In this document: piece by piece, positions 33,303-43,760 of the stretch
Layout of the letters: the number at the start of each line of letters is the position of its first letter
Position numbering within the stretch: position 1 is the stretch's first letter
DNA from: Brenneria sp. hezel4-2-4
GTDB taxonomy: Bacteria; Pseudomonadota; Gammaproteobacteria; Enterobacterales; Enterobacteriaceae
Reading direction: 5' to 3'
Assembly (NCBI RefSeq): GCF_013155275.1
Contig: NZ_JABJXS010000001.1
Location: forward strand, 248,001 to 312,000
DNA length: 64,000 nucleotides
Notes under the pieces: model-generated
The model's input: the letters and a program-made list of their open reading frames with translations, nothing else
Told to the model about the DNA's origin: nothing
Databases searched by the model: none
Position numbers and translations under genes: made by a program

Positions 33303-35321
33303 CTACTTTTGTTGCTGTGCCAGATCGTGAGCAATCTGCACCGTTTCATCCAGATAAGGATCCGGAGCCTGATAATCTTTCGGCAAGGCTTCCAGCGATT
33401 TCAGCGGCTTTTTGCCTTCGCGGATCAAACGATCGTTAATCCGGTTCAGACGCATCGCTTCATCATCGTTATTCTCTTTCTCACGCTGGGCAAGATTGAG
33501 CGATACCGTATTGCGTTTGTCTTTCATCGCGTTATATCGCGCAATATCCTCGGCGATATATTGAAACTCCGGATCTTTGGCAATACGCGTCTGATGATTT
33601 TCATTTAGCGTGCTGATAATCGGTTTCAGATCGCCGCTCTTGGTGTAGTCAGCGGCTTTAATGCTATCCCACGGCAGCGCGTTGTCCTCGAATTTCTCGC
33701 CGGTATCAACCGTTTCGGTTCCGGTCGGCATCATCACATCGGGCGTTACGCCTTTCATCTGCGTACTGCCGCCGTCAATACGATAAAATTTCTGGATGGT
33801 ATACTGAACCGAGCCTAATGACGGCCACTCGGGGCGCAACATCTGATCATAGATGCGATTCAGAGAACGATATTGCTGCACGGTGCCTTTACCAAAGGTC
33901 GGTTCGCCCACCACCAGCGCGCGGCCGTAGTCCTGCATCGCCGCGGCGAAAATTTCGGACGCGGAGGCGCTGAAACGGTCGACCAGCACCACCAGCGGCC
34001 CTTTGTAATACACCGTGCCGTCAGTATCGCTGTCTGCGCGGATTTTGCCGTTATTATCGCGAATTTGCACCACCGGCCCGCTGGGAATAAACAGGCCGGA
34101 CAACCCTACCGCTTCGGTCAGCGCGCCGCCGCCGTTGCTGCGCAGATCGATAACGATGCTGCTGACGTGCTGTTTCTCCAGCTTCTGCAACTGCACTTTC
34201 ACGTCATCCGTCAGGCCCACGTAGAACCCCGGAATATCCAGCACGCCCACTTTCTCTTTGCCGACATCCTTGACCGACATCTTGACCGCGCGGTCTTCAA
34301 GACGAATGCGCTCGCGCGTCAGCGTCACCGTCCGGGTTTTGGTGCCTTTGCCCGCCGGCAGGATTTCCAGCCGAACCTGACTGCCTTTCGGCCCTTTAAT
34401 CAGCGCGACCACATCGTCAAGACGCCAGCCGATGACATCCACCATCGGTTTACCGGTCTGACCGACCCCCACCACGCGATCGCCCACCGTAATGCTTTTG
34501 CTTTTCGCCGCCGGGCCGCCGGGCACCATGGAGTTAATCACCGTGTAATCGTCGTCCATCTGCAATACCGCGCCGATCCCTTCGAGCGACAGGCTCATTT
34601 CGGTATTGAACTGCTCGGTATTCCGTGGCGATAAATAGCTGGTATGCGGATCAATTTCCCGCGCAAAGGCGTTCATGATCAGTTGGAAGACATCTTCGCT
34701 ATTGCTCTGGGCCAAACGGCGGATGGCAAACTGATATCGCTTGGTCAGCGTTTCCTTAATCTCTTTATCTTCTTTACCGGTCAGCTTCAGGCTTAACCAG
34801 TCGTATTTAACTTTCGCGTCCCATAAGCGGTTCAGCTCGCCCACGTTTTGCGGCCAGGGCGCCTTGCTGCGATCGAGGTCGATAGTATCATCGCCGGTAA
34901 ACGTCATCGGCTTGTCCAATAACGACAACGCATACTGATAGCGCTCAAAACGCCGCTTCTGCGCCAGATTGTACAGCGCATAGGGAAGATCCAGCGTGCC
35001 GGACTTCAGTTGATCATCCAACTGCGTTTTCTTATCGGCAAACTGCGCGATATCTGAAGCCAGCAGCACGTTATGGCTGTAGTCCAGCATATTCAGATAG
35101 CGGGAAAAAATTTTCTCGGAAAACGCGTCGTCCAGCATAAACTGGCGATAGTGAGAACGCAGAAAGCGCGAGGCGACTCTGTCGCTTACCGTGACATGCT
35201 GCGGCTCCTGCTGTAACTGAGGAACTTGTTCAACGCGCGTTATGGTCTCATTTGCAAATGCAAAACCGACGCCCGCCAGCAGTAGACCTGCAATAACGGT
35301 TATTCTGGCTAAATTGTTCAT
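33303..35321 (-). CDS. prc: Tail-specific protease Prc (Tsp)
   Basis: Prc is a periplasmic carboxyl-terminal processing protease that trims FtsI and degrades SsrA-tagged and other proteins, including MepS. The 672-residue precursor has a signal peptide ending FAFAN, a PDZ domain (about residues 240-330), and a Ser/Lys catalytic dyad with Ser453 in DRFSASASEIF and Lys478 in TFGKGTVQ. The length is slightly under the E. coli protein. It lies 19 bases after proQ. Confidence 0.96.
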   Translation of the reverse strand: MNNLARITVIAGLLLAGVGFAFANETITRVEQVPQLQQEPQHVTVSDRVASRFLRSHYRQFMLDDAFSEKIFSRYLNMLDYSHNVLLASDIAQFADKKTQLDDQLKSGTLDLPYALYNLAQKRRFERYQYALSLLDKPMTFTGDDTIDLDRSKAPWPQNVGELNRLWDAKVKYDWLSLKLTGKEDKEIKETLTKRYQFAIRRLAQSNSEDVFQLIMNAFAREIDPHTSYLSPRNTEQFNTEMSLSLEGIGAVLQMDDDYTVINSMVPGGPAAKSKSITVGDRVVGVGQTGKPMVDVIGWRLDDVVALIKGPKGSQVRLEILPAGKGTKTRTVTLTRERIRLEDRAVKMSVKDVGKEKVGVLDIPGFYVGLTDDVKVQLQKLEKQHVSSIVIDLRSNGGGALTEAVGLSGLFIPSGPVVQIRDNNGKIRADSDTDGTVYYKGPLVVLVDRFSASASEIFAAAMQDYGRALVVGEPTFGKGTVQQYRSLNRIYDQMLRPEWPSLGSVQYTIQKFYRIDGGSTQMKGVTPDVMMPTGTETVDTGEKFEDNALPWDSIKAADYTKSGDLKPIISTLNENHQTRIAKDPEFQYIAEDIARYNAMKDKRNTVSLNLAQREKENNDDEAMRLNRINDRLIREGKKPLKSLEALPKDYQAPDPYLDETVQIAHDLAQQQK

Positions 35322-35340
35322 GCCCAGGTTGGCCTCCGTA

Positions 35341-36078
35341 TCAGAACTGCAAGTGTTCTGCGCGCACGATCATCGCCATTCCCGAAGCCAACTGAACCCT
35401 GACCTCGCCTTTGGCAATCTCAAGCACAGTGGCATCCATGGCATCTTTGCCGGCTCTGACTTTGATTTCCTGACCGATTTGCAGTTTGGATACGTCCGTA
35501 ACCGCAACCCGCTGTTGTTGAGGCTCGTTGCCGGCAGGTCTTGCCTGACGGGGCTGAGCGTTGGCGGGATGCTGAGAAGAGGACGATGACTGACGGGAAG
35601 AAGCCTGGCGTGGTTTACGCGGCGCGGTACGATTGGCGTCGCGCTCACGACGCGGCGCGCTTTTACCGTTCGCCGGGCGAGCACGCGCCGGTTCGGCCGT
35701 CTCGCCGGCTTCGCGTTTTTTCGCTTGTTGCTCGGCACGCTGGGCCTGAACCCTGGCTTTCGCTTCTTCCAGTTGCTTACGCGCATGATCGACATGCTGC
35801 TGTTCCAGTTCGCCGCAGGGATTTCCATCCAAATCCACACGCTGAGCGCCCAGCTTAACACCGTACAGATAACGCCAGCTTGAGGTATATAGCCTCAATG
35901 CGGAACGCAATTGCGTTTTGCTGACGTTATCCGTTTCGTGTACGCGCTCAACAAGATCTTGAAAAATACCGATCTTTAACGGTCTGGTTTCACCTTCGGT
36001 GGTGAAACAAAGCGGGAACCGCTCTGCCAAAAGGGCAATGACTTCTTTACTACTGTTCAACTTAGGTTGATTTTCCAT
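35341..36078 (-). CDS. proQ: ProQ RNA chaperone
   Basis: ProQ is a global sRNA- and 3'UTR-binding protein. The 245-residue protein has an N-terminal FinO/ProQ domain (about 1-120, [21 protein letters not shown]) and a disordered Lys/Arg/Gln/Ser-rich linker (about 120-190). A C-terminal Tudor-like domain ([15 protein letters not shown] to the end) follows. Order with prc downstream is as in E. coli. The mRNA contains an 8-bp hairpin inside the early coding region at 35987-36008. Confidence 0.96.
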   Translation of the reverse strand: MENQPKLNSSKEVIALLAERFPLCFTTEGETRPLKIGIFQDLVERVHETDNVSKTQLRSALRLYTSSWRYLYGVKLGAQRVDLDGNPCGELEQQHVDHARKQLEEAKARVQAQRAEQQAKKREAGETAEPARARPANGKSAPRRERDANRTAPRKPRQASSRQSSSSSQHPANAQPRQARPAGNEPQQQRVAVTDVSKLQIGQEIKVRAGKDAMDATVLEIAKGEVRVQLASGMAMIVRAEHLQF

Positions 36079-36162
36079 GAAATTTCCTGATTACAACGGG
36101 TTTGCCAACCGGCGCAGGCATGAACAGGCGTCATTATAATGACGCCATCGGCAATTGCTACG

Positions 36163-36669
36163 TTATCCTTGTCTCAACGTGAGAGAATTGACAAAAGTCA
36201 GTACATCGCTCTGTTCAAGTTGTGCACAAAGTGCTGTCGCCACCGCCTTAAGCCCCTCTTCATCATCTGCGTCAAACCGTTGATAAACAGTGCTATCAAT
36301 ATCTAAAACACCGATCAACCGACCGCCGACCGTCAGCGGCAGCACAATTTCGGCGTTACTTGCGGCATCGCAGGCAATGTGGCCGGGAAACGCATGAACA
36401 TCGCCTACGCGTTGAATCTTATTTTCAGCGACTGCCCGGCCGCATACGCCTTTACCTACCGGAATACGTACGCAAGCCACCCGGCCCTGAAACGGCCCCA
36501 AAAACAGCGAGTCCTGTTCCAGTAGATAAAAACCGGCCCAGTTAACCCCATCGAGACGTTCGAACAACAGTGCGCTGCTGTTCGACAAGAGGGTGATAAA
36601 ACGATTCTCCCCCTCAATCAGCGCGGATAAATCGCGAACCAGATCGGTATAAAATTGTTGTTTTTTCAT
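36163..36669 (-). CDS. msrC: Free methionine-(R)-sulfoxide reductase
   Basis: MsrC (YebR) is a GAF-domain enzyme that reduces free L-Met-R-sulfoxide. The 168-residue protein carries the three functional cysteines in VACVRIPVGKGVCGRAV and HIACDAASNAEIV, and the PLTVGGRLIGVLDIDS GAF core. The ATG at 36669 starts MKKQQFYTDLV. It lies upstream of proQ with its own promoter region. Confidence 0.94.
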   Translation of the reverse strand: MKKQQFYTDLVRDLSALIEGENRFITLLSNSSALLFERLDGVNWAGFYLLEQDSLFLGPFQGRVACVRIPVGKGVCGRAVAENKIQRVGDVHAFPGHIACDAASNAEIVLPLTVGGRLIGVLDIDSTVYQRFDADDEEGLKAVATALCAQLEQSDVLTFVNSLTLRQG

Positions 36670-36953
36670 AAAATACTATTCTGTCTTTTTCAATCTATCA
36701 GCCATATACACCAAAATCACAAACCACAAGCAACCGCTACAGGATGCCACAAGATTTATTCATTAGCGCGCGGAATCATCCTCTTTAAAATACCGTGACC
36801 CTGCATATCGTGCTATTTGTCATTTAATCTTATCATCTACAGAGTGTAGCGCCGTTTTATGTCACCCATCATTCAGTTACGCTATGCTCTGGTTCGGTTA
36901 CACTTATCCGTACCCGATACACGCGCAAGCGGGTCCATCTGACAGCAGGAAAT

Positions 36954-38270
36954 ATGAAAATAGTTAGCATAGCCAGTCCTGCGCCACTCCCGCCATCAAG
37001 GCCCCCCTGTGTTGACGGCGCCGGCGTGCCCGCGCGACGGGCCGGACGTTATCACCGTTGTCCTGAATGCGATGCTTTTTTTGTCTTGCCCGAGCTTAAA
37101 CATAACCAGACGGCAAACTGCCCGCGTTGCGACGCCAGGGTAAGCTCAGGGCGCGACTGGTCAATATCCCGGTTGGCGGCGATGGCCGTCGCCATGCTGT
37201 TGCTGATGCCGTTTGCGTATACCGAACCGTTAATCAGCATCCGTCTGCTTGGCGTCTCCATTAATGCCAGTCTGTTTGAGGGGATCTGGCAAATTACGCG
37301 GCAAGGGAATCCGGTCACCGCCAGCATGGTGGCGTTTTGTACCGTCGGCGCGCCGCTGACGCTGGTATTTTCGCTCCTGTATCTGTTTTTTGCGCCGCGC
37401 ATCGGCTTGAATCTGCGCCCGATTTTGTTAATGCTCGGCAAGCTCAAAGAGTGGATGATGCTGGATATCTACCTGGTCGGCATCGTGGTCGCCGCCATCA
37501 AGGTCAGGGAGTTTGCCGACATTCAGCCAGGCGCCGGCCTGATTGCCTATCTGGCGCTGATGACGCTAAGCGTGCTGACGATCATCCACCTGAATACCGA
37601 TCAGCTATGGCAACGGTTTTATCCGCGCCTGCGCCCGGTTATCTCACCGGAACGTTACCGGATATGCCTCGCCTGTCATTTCAGCAGCGCGCCGGATAAC
37701 CGTGGACGCTGCCCGCGCTGTCATATTCCGCTGCGCCTGCGGCGAAGACATAGCCTGCAAAAATCCTGGGCGGCGCTGATTGCGTCGGTTATCTTTCTGT
37801 TGCCTGCCAATCTACTGCCGATTTCCATTATTTATGTGAATGGCGTTCGCACCGAAGACACCATTTTTTCCGGCATTCTGTCGCTGGCATCGGGCAATAT
37901 CCCGGTGGCGTTGGTGGTTTTTATTGCCAGTATTCTGGTGCCTTTTACTAAGGTTATTGTGCTGACAGGGTTGCTGTTAAGTATTCATCTGCGGGTTGAG
38001 GACGGTCTTCTTGCCCGGATGAAGATGTTGCGCGTCATTCGCTGGATCGGCCGCTGGTCAATGCTGGACTTATTCGTCATTGCGCTGACGATGTCGCTGG
38101 TCAACCGCGATCAATTACTTGCTTTTACCATGGGGCCTGCGGCTTTCTATTTTGGCACCGCAGTGATTTTAACTATCCTGGCCGTTGAATGGCTGGATAG
38201 CCGACTGATGTGGGATAACCATGCAAGACAAAATATCCGAGACACCAACTGCCGCCGCTGTGAAGAATAA
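36954..38270 (+). CDS. letA: LetA, intermembrane lipid transport membrane protein
   Basis: LetA (YebS) is an inner-membrane partner of the MCE tunnel LetB. The 438-residue protein has two repeats of a zinc-binding PqiA-like module: [12 protein letters not shown] with CPRC in the N-terminal half, and CLACHFSS with CPRC at mid-protein. Each is followed by about four transmembrane helices. The first 30 residues are Pro/Ala-rich and less conserved. It overlaps letB by 50 bases. The preceding 284-base gap holds its promoter. Confidence 0.94.
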   Translation: MKIVSIASPAPLPPSRPPCVDGAGVPARRAGRYHRCPECDAFFVLPELKHNQTANCPRCDARVSSGRDWSISRLAAMAVAMLLLMPFAYTEPLISIRLLGVSINASLFEGIWQITRQGNPVTASMVAFCTVGAPLTLVFSLLYLFFAPRIGLNLRPILLMLGKLKEWMMLDIYLVGIVVAAIKVREFADIQPGAGLIAYLALMTLSVLTIIHLNTDQLWQRFYPRLRPVISPERYRICLACHFSSAPDNRGRCPRCHIPLRLRRRHSLQKSWAALIASVIFLLPANLLPISIIYVNGVRTEDTIFSGILSLASGNIPVALVVFIASILVPFTKVIVLTGLLLSIHLRVEDGLLARMKMLRVIRWIGRWSMLDLFVIALTMSLVNRDQLLAFTMGPAAFYFGTAVILTILAVEWLDSRLMWDNHARQNIRDTNCRRCEE

Positions 38271-40854
38271 ACGCCGGCTGTCGCCGTTTTGGCTGCTGCC
38301 GTTGATTGCGCTGATGATCGCCGGTTGGCTGGTGTACACCAACCAACAGGAGCGAGGCACGACCGTCACCATTGATTTTGTGTCGGCCGACGGCATCGTC
38401 GCCGGCCGCACGCCGGTACGTTATCAGGGGGTCGAAGTCGGCACCGTGCAGAACATTACGCTCAGTGACGATTTACGCACCATTCAGGTTGAAGCCAGTA
38501 TAAAAAGCGACATGAAAGACGCGTTACGTTCCGGAACCCAGTTCTGGCTGGTCACGCCGAAAGCGTCGCTGGCGGGGGTTTCCGGTCTGGATGCGTTGGT
38601 CGGCGGTAACTATATCGGCATGATGCCCGGCGACGGGGAACCCCAGGAGCATTTTTCCGCGCTGGATACCCAACCCAAGTACCGGGTCAACACCGGCGAA
38701 CTGCTGATCCATCTGCACGCCGATGATTTAGGCTCCCTCAGTAACGGTTCTCTGGTCTATTACCGCAAGGTTCCGGTGGGAAAAGTCTACGACTACACCG
38801 TCGCGCCGGATCATAACGGCGTCATGATTGACGTGCTGATCGAGCGCCGATTTACCCATCTGGTGAAGAAAAACAGTCGTTTCTGGAATGTATCGGGCTT
38901 CAACGCCGACGTCAGCTTCGGCGGCGCCCGGGTCGAAATGGAAAACCTCGCCGCGCTGGTCAACGGCGCCGTCGCCTTTGACTCCCCCGATGACAGCGAA
39001 ACCGCCAACGCGGAGCAATCCTACCGCCTCTATCCCGATCTGGCGCAAAGCCAGCGCGGCGTGGCGATCTCGCTTGATTTGCCCTCCGGCGACAGTCTGT
39101 CGGCGGGGCGTACGCCGCTGATATATCAGGGATTGGAAGTCGGCACGCTGGAAAAAATCACGCTGGTGCCGAACAGCAGCAAGGTCGCGGGCGAACTGAT
39201 TATCGATCCGGCGGTCGTCGCGTTGATGCGTGAAGGGACGCGTATCGAATTGACCAAACCGCGCTTGTCGCTGAGCGATCTGAATATCTCCCGTCTGCTC
39301 GGCGGCCCGACCCTGACGCTCATTCCCGGCGAGGGCGAACCGCGCCACCACTTCACCGTGGAGGACAGCGGCCAGCAACAGTTGGCACAACCCGGCGCGT
39401 TGTCCATCCAACTGAATGCCGCGCAAAGCTACGGTATCGATAGCGGCCAGCCGGTGTTATTGCACGGCGTGCAGATTGGTCAGGTGGTTAAGCGCAGCCT
39501 GGACGAAAAAGGCGTCAGCTTTACCCTAGTGATCGAACCTCAATACCGGCAGCTTCTGCATCGCGACAGTAAATTCGTCGTCAATAGCCGCCTGAACGTC
39601 AAAATGGGTCTGGATGGCATACAGATGCTGGGAGCCAGCGCGCAAGAGTGGATTAGCGGCGGCGTTCAGGTCTTGCCCGGCAGTCAGGGCGAGGTGCAGC
39701 AGCGTTATCCGCTTTATAGCGATCTCGACAAGGCGGAAGCCGGCATCCGTGGCGGCGCACCCTCCCCGACCTTGACCCTGGTGACCGACAGTCTGCCCGA
39801 TATTCAGGACGGTTCGATTGTGTTGTATCGCAAGTTTCAGGTTGGCGAAATCATGCAGGTACGGCCGAAAACGGATTCCTTTGAGGTGGATGTCTATATC
39901 CGGCCGGAGCACCGCAAGCTATTGACGGATAAAAGCGTTTTCTGGGCTGAAGGCGGCGCCCGCATCCAGTTGAACACCTCCGGGCTAACGGTGCAGGCCT
40001 CGCCGCTTAACCGCGCGCTCAGGGGAGCCATCAGCTTCGACAATCTGGCGGGCGCGCCGGAAGTCAAAGGCGGCAAGCGAGTCCTTTACAACAACGAAAC
40101 CGCGGCACGCGCCGTCGGCAGCCGCATTACCCTGCGAACCTTTGATGCCGGCAAGCTGTCGCCGGGCATGCCAATCCGCTATCTGGGGATCGATATCGGT
40201 CAGCTTGAATCCCTGCGGCTTTCCGAGCAACGTAATGAAGTATTGGTACAGGCGGTGCTTTATCCCGAATATGTGCGCGGATTTACTCGCGCGGGAACTC
40301 GCTTTTCGGTCGTTACGCCGGAGATTTCAGCAGCCGGGGTTAATCACCTAGATACCCTGTTCCAACCCTATATCAATGTTGAACCCGGCAGCGGCAGCGT
40401 AACCCGCAGTTTTGAACTGCAACAGGCCAGCATTTCGGACTCTCGCTATCAGGATGGTTTGAACATCAGCGTGGATGCGCCGGAAGCGGGCGCATTGCAG
40501 GTAGGCACGCCGGTGCTGTTCCGGGGAATTGAAGTGGGAACCGTCACCGGCCTGTCGCTGGGCACGCTGTCCGACCGCATATCCGTCGCCCTGCGCATCA
40601 GTAAACGCTATCAGCATCTGGTGAGAAACAACTCGGTCTTCTGGCTGGCCTCCGGCTATAACCTGGAGTTCGGCCTGACCGGCGGCGTGATAAAAAGCGG
40701 GACATTCCAGCAGTTTATCCGCGGCGGGATTGCATTCGCCACCCCGGCGACTACCCCGCTGGCACCGCGGGCCCAGGAAGGGAAACATTTTCTGTTGCGC
40801 AACGAAGAACCCAAAGAGTGGCGGCAATGGGGAACGGCGATCCCCGCGAATTAA
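38221..40854 (+). CDS. letB: LetB, MCE-domain transenvelope lipid tunnel
   Basis: LetB (YebT) forms a hexameric tunnel of stacked MCE rings that carries lipids across the periplasm. The 877-residue protein has one N-terminal membrane helix ([17 protein letters not shown]) and then repeated MCE domains. Each has the YQGVEVGTV-like signature: [45 protein letters not shown] and [12 protein letters not shown] are visible, consistent with the seven domains of E. coli LetB. Start at 38221, inside letA. Confidence 0.95.
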   Translation: MQDKISETPTAAAVKNKRRLSPFWLLPLIALMIAGWLVYTNQQERGTTVTIDFVSADGIVAGRTPVRYQGVEVGTVQNITLSDDLRTIQVEASIKSDMKDALRSGTQFWLVTPKASLAGVSGLDALVGGNYIGMMPGDGEPQEHFSALDTQPKYRVNTGELLIHLHADDLGSLSNGSLVYYRKVPVGKVYDYTVAPDHNGVMIDVLIERRFTHLVKKNSRFWNVSGFNADVSFGGARVEMENLAALVNGAVAFDSPDDSETANAEQSYRLYPDLAQSQRGVAISLDLPSGDSLSAGRTPLIYQGLEVGTLEKITLVPNSSKVAGELIIDPAVVALMREGTRIELTKPRLSLSDLNISRLLGGPTLTLIPGEGEPRHHFTVEDSGQQQLAQPGALSIQLNAAQSYGIDSGQPVLLHGVQIGQVVKRSLDEKGVSFTLVIEPQYRQLLHRDSKFVVNSRLNVKMGLDGIQMLGASAQEWISGGVQVLPGSQGEVQQRYPLYSDLDKAEAGIRGGAPSPTLTLVTDSLPDIQDGSIVLYRKFQVGEIMQVRPKTDSFEVDVYIRPEHRKLLTDKSVFWAEGGARIQLNTSGLTVQASPLNRALRGAISFDNLAGAPEVKGGKRVLYNNETAARAVGSRITLRTFDAGKLSPGMPIRYLGIDIGQLESLRLSEQRNEVLVQAVLYPEYVRGFTRAGTRFSVVTPEISAAGVNHLDTLFQPYINVEPGSGSVTRSFELQQASISDSRYQDGLNISVDAPEAGALQVGTPVLFRGIEVGTVTGLSLGTLSDRISVALRISKRYQHLVRNNSVFWLASGYNLEFGLTGGVIKSGTFQQFIRGGIAFATPATTPLAPRAQEGKHFLLRNEEPKEWRQWGTAIPAN

Positions 40855-40864
40855 GCGCGGCAAA

Positions 40865-41064
40865 GGGCAGTTTGACTGCCCTCAGACCGTTGACAAACCT
40901 ATCACCCTTTATCGAACGGTGATAATGGAATGGAAGAGTAAAGCGTCCGCGCCAGGGATGGCGTGGTTCGAGCTTACAGGGACGTACTTGCAGCGTCTTT
41001 ACGATCCATCCATTACCGCCGCTCACCAGACTTTGTCAGCAAACTCAGGGCAGTTTGACTGCCC
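40865..41064. mobile_element. MITE-like element with terminal inverted repeats between letB and rsmF
   Basis: The 17-base palindrome GGGCAGTTTGACTGCCC occurs at 40865-40881 and again at 41048-41064. The inner flanks (TCAGACCGTTGACAAA on the left; TTTGTCAGCAAACTCA on the right) continue as imperfect inverted repeats of about 30 bases. The interior (about 135 bases) has no gene and includes GCGCCAGGGATGGCG. The right palindrome followed by TTTTT can act as a plus-strand terminator. The structure is seen; mobility is inferred. Confidence 0.6.
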
Positions 41065-41145
41065 TTTTTCTTCCCACGCGGTAAGCCCTGCAAATATGTT
41101 ACACTCCACCACTTAATCTTTATCGCGGTAACGGAACCTCTTAGC

Positions 41146-42600
41146 GTGGCTAAACAGACCTCAGCCCATTTACCCCCGGAATTTCTCTCGGCAATCCAGA
41201 CGATCATGCCCGCCCATCTGACGATGGACGATTTTATCGCCGCCTGTCAGCGCCCCTTGCGCCGCAGTATTCGCGTCAATACGTTAAAAATCAGCACCGC
41301 GGAATTCGTAAAGCTGGCGGAGTCCTATCAATGGCGTCTCGAACCGATTCCCTGGTGCAGTGAAGGTTTTTGGCTGCTGAACGGCGATGATGAAACCGTG
41401 CGGTTAGGTAATACGCTGGAGCACCTGAGCGGCCTGTTTTACATTCAGGAAGCCAGTTCCATGCTGCCGGTCAGCGCCCTTTTTCATCAGGATACCGCCC
41501 CGCGCCAAGTATTGGACATGGCGGCGGCGCCCGGCTCCAAAACCACGCAAATCGCCGCCGGAATGGATAATCAGGGCGCCATCATCGCCAATGAATATTC
41601 CGCCAGCCGGGTGAAGGTACTGCACGCCAATATCAGCCGTTGCGGCGTCAGCAATACGGCGTTGACCCACTTTGACGGACGGGTCTTCGGCGCCGCGTTA
41701 CCCGAATATTTCGATGCGATCCTGCTTGATGCGCCCTGCTCCGGCGAAGGGGTAGTACGTAAAGATCCTACGGCGATGAACCACTGGTCGCCAGAAAGTA
41801 TCGTCAGCATTGCCGCAGTCCAGCGCGAACTGATCCTCAGCGCCTTTCATGCTTTAAAACCCGGCGGGGTAATGATTTATTCCACCTGCACGCTGAACAC
41901 GCAGGAAAATCAGCAGGTATGCCGCTGGTTGCAACAGGCTTATCCAGAGGCCTGTGAATTCGAGCCGCTGACCGATCTGTTCCCGGATGCGGCGCTTGCC
42001 GCCACGGAAGACGGTTTTTTACACGTCTTCCCACAAATTTACGACAGCGAAGGCTTTTTCGTCGCGCGTTTGCGTAAAACGGCCAGCGTCCCGCCGCTGC
42101 CTGCGCCCGGTTACAAAGTCGGGAAATTCCCTTTCTCGCCGCTGAGCGCCAAAGACAGTGCGTCGGTTGTTCAGGCGGCGCATCAACAGGGACTGAGGTG
42201 GGAAAACGAACGGTTACAACTGTGGCAACGCGACAATGAAATCTGGCTGTTTCCCGCCGCTCTGGCATCCGCTTTCGGGAAAATCAGATTCTCACGCATT
42301 GGCCTTAAACTGGCGGAACGGTTTCCCAAAGGCTATCGTTGGCAGCATGAAGCCGTTGTCGCCCTGGCGAACGCTGATGTCGGCCACGCCTATGCGCTCA
42401 GCGATCGACAGGCATGTGAATGGTTTCAGGGCAAGGACAGCTATCCGGAACCCGCGCCCGCGGCCGATGAACTGTTGCTGACCTATCATCGCACGCCGGT
42501 GGGACTGACCAAGCGTATTGGCAGCCGGATAAAAAACAATCTGCCGCGCGATCTGGTACGCGACGGCGCCTGTTCCGCGGTACAGATTAATAACCGCTAA
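41146..42600 (+). CDS. rsmF: 16S rRNA m5C1407 methyltransferase
   Basis: RsmF (YebU) methylates C1407 of 16S rRNA. The 484-residue protein starts at GTG. It has the N-terminal NOL1/NOP2 domain with [13 protein letters not shown], the SAM motif [14 protein letters not shown], the catalytic pair in [10 protein letters not shown] and YSTCTLN, and C-terminal domains ending [18 protein letters not shown]. Its promoter must lie within or after the MITE-like element. Confidence 0.95.
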   Translation: MAKQTSAHLPPEFLSAIQTIMPAHLTMDDFIAACQRPLRRSIRVNTLKISTAEFVKLAESYQWRLEPIPWCSEGFWLLNGDDETVRLGNTLEHLSGLFYIQEASSMLPVSALFHQDTAPRQVLDMAAAPGSKTTQIAAGMDNQGAIIANEYSASRVKVLHANISRCGVSNTALTHFDGRVFGAALPEYFDAILLDAPCSGEGVVRKDPTAMNHWSPESIVSIAAVQRELILSAFHALKPGGVMIYSTCTLNTQENQQVCRWLQQAYPEACEFEPLTDLFPDAALAATEDGFLHVFPQIYDSEGFFVARLRKTASVPPLPAPGYKVGKFPFSPLSAKDSASVVQAAHQQGLRWENERLQLWQRDNEIWLFPAALASAFGKIRFSRIGLKLAERFPKGYRWQHEAVVALANADVGHAYALSDRQACEWFQGKDSYPEPAPAADELLLTYHRTPVGLTKRIGSRIKNNLPRDLVRDGACSAVQINNR

Positions 42601-42740
42601 ACCTCGCATCCGTCTATCCGATGGCGATAAAACCACCTGATAGACGGCATCGCCTCACTTCTCCCTGATTTTCATCTACAATTGCCTACATAGCGACGAG
42701 GCAACAGTAGCACGATTTATTACGGAGAGTTGAGAGCATC

Positions 42741-42932
42741 ATGTTTGCACTGGTGATATTTGTTTGTTATCTCGGCAACGGCTGTGATGAATTGATGATC
42801 GGTGCTTACAATACGGAACCGCAGTGTCTCAAGGCCATGGATGAGCAACGATTACGTCACGCCGGGTGCTATCCTATCGAAGAATTTATCGATGGTTTTT
42901 GGCTGCCCGCTCAGGAATACGCGGACTTTTAA
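42741..42932 (+). CDS. yebW: YebW-like small protein (DUF1482)
   Basis: This is a 63-residue protein with a hydrophobic N-terminus (MFALVIFVCYLGNGCDELM) and the end FIDGFWLPAQEYADF. Cysteines at CYLGNGC, QC and GC could form disulfides if exported. The length and both ends agree with E. coli YebW, in the same position after rsmF. The function is unknown. GGAGAG lies upstream of the ATG. Confidence 0.85.
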   Translation: MFALVIFVCYLGNGCDELMIGAYNTEPQCLKAMDEQRLRHAGCYPIEEFIDGFWLPAQEYADF

Positions 42933-42954
42933 CCCGTGCCTGCCCGATACTCAG

Positions 42955-43650
42955 TTAGCGACACACGCCAAAACCGCGCATCCCCAGATGAAAATGATTG
43001 GCATGGGCCGCGTTGTATTCCGGCCCCAGCGAATTGCCAAAAAAACCACAGCTTTGCTCAAACGTGGTTCGCAGATAATCGCCGGTTTCATCCGTCGCTT
43101 TCCACTGATTCAACACGCTGATGCGTCGCCCGTCCGCTAGCCGGAAACCGGCTATATCCCAGGCATCCGCCGTGGCGTGTTCGCTTAGCCGGCCTTCGGG
43201 ACGATGATAGATATTACGACACGCATAGCTGCCGAGATGATCAATGCGCGACAGCGCGGCGCCAAGCCGCTGCGCCTGCGGTATCGCCGATTGCGTGACG
43301 AACATCGTGCTGCTGAGCGCCAGCGGGCAACTGGCTAAAAAGCTTGAACCGAGCGTCACGTCGCCAAAACGCTGAACGCGAACAGGAGAAGATAACGGGC
43401 ATTGCCCGTCAATATCGCCTGGCAAAGAGAACGTAATGCGGCCCTGATCCTGCGCCTGCCTTAATACCGCCAGACAGGCAGCGGGATCGTCCGCCAACTG
43501 CTTTAGTTTGATACGGGTAATGAACGTTGGCGGATCGTCGACAGACAACGGCGAGAACGGATCGTAACCGGGCGGAAGGTGCCGTTGGAGTACCGGAAAA
43601 AAAGCAATCAACGCCCCTAAAACAACCAGGCACACCAGCAACTTCCACAT
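42955..43650 (-). CDS. Extensin-like C-terminal domain protein
   Basis: The 231-residue protein has an N-terminal membrane anchor or signal (MWKLLVCLVVLGALIAFFP) and an extensin-like C-terminal domain: SYACRNIYHRP, SEHATADAWDIAGF and HANHFHLGMRGFG. The His/Asp motifs resemble those of LAS-type zinc peptidases, and cysteines are spread as in the family. Despite the name it is not a plant extensin. A periplasmic role in the cell wall is possible but unproven. Confidence 0.85.
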   Translation of the reverse strand: MWKLLVCLVVLGALIAFFPVLQRHLPPGYDPFSPLSVDDPPTFITRIKLKQLADDPAACLAVLRQAQDQGRITFSLPGDIDGQCPLSSPVRVQRFGDVTLGSSFLASCPLALSSTMFVTQSAIPQAQRLGAALSRIDHLGSYACRNIYHRPEGRLSEHATADAWDIAGFRLADGRRISVLNQWKATDETGDYLRTTFEQSCGFFGNSLGPEYNAAHANHFHLGMRGFGVCR

Positions 43651-43760
43651 TTACCCTGTCTCCTCGGTTATCGCGCACCCTTAAACAATACTAGGTTATC
43701 GGCGTAAGGGCGTAAAAAACGCGCCTGTTCGGAAACATGGCGGCAACAACGTCACCGGCT

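Noticed and set aside
33873-34634. 253-codon open frame on the plus strand
   Set aside because: Antisense shadow of prc; no motif.
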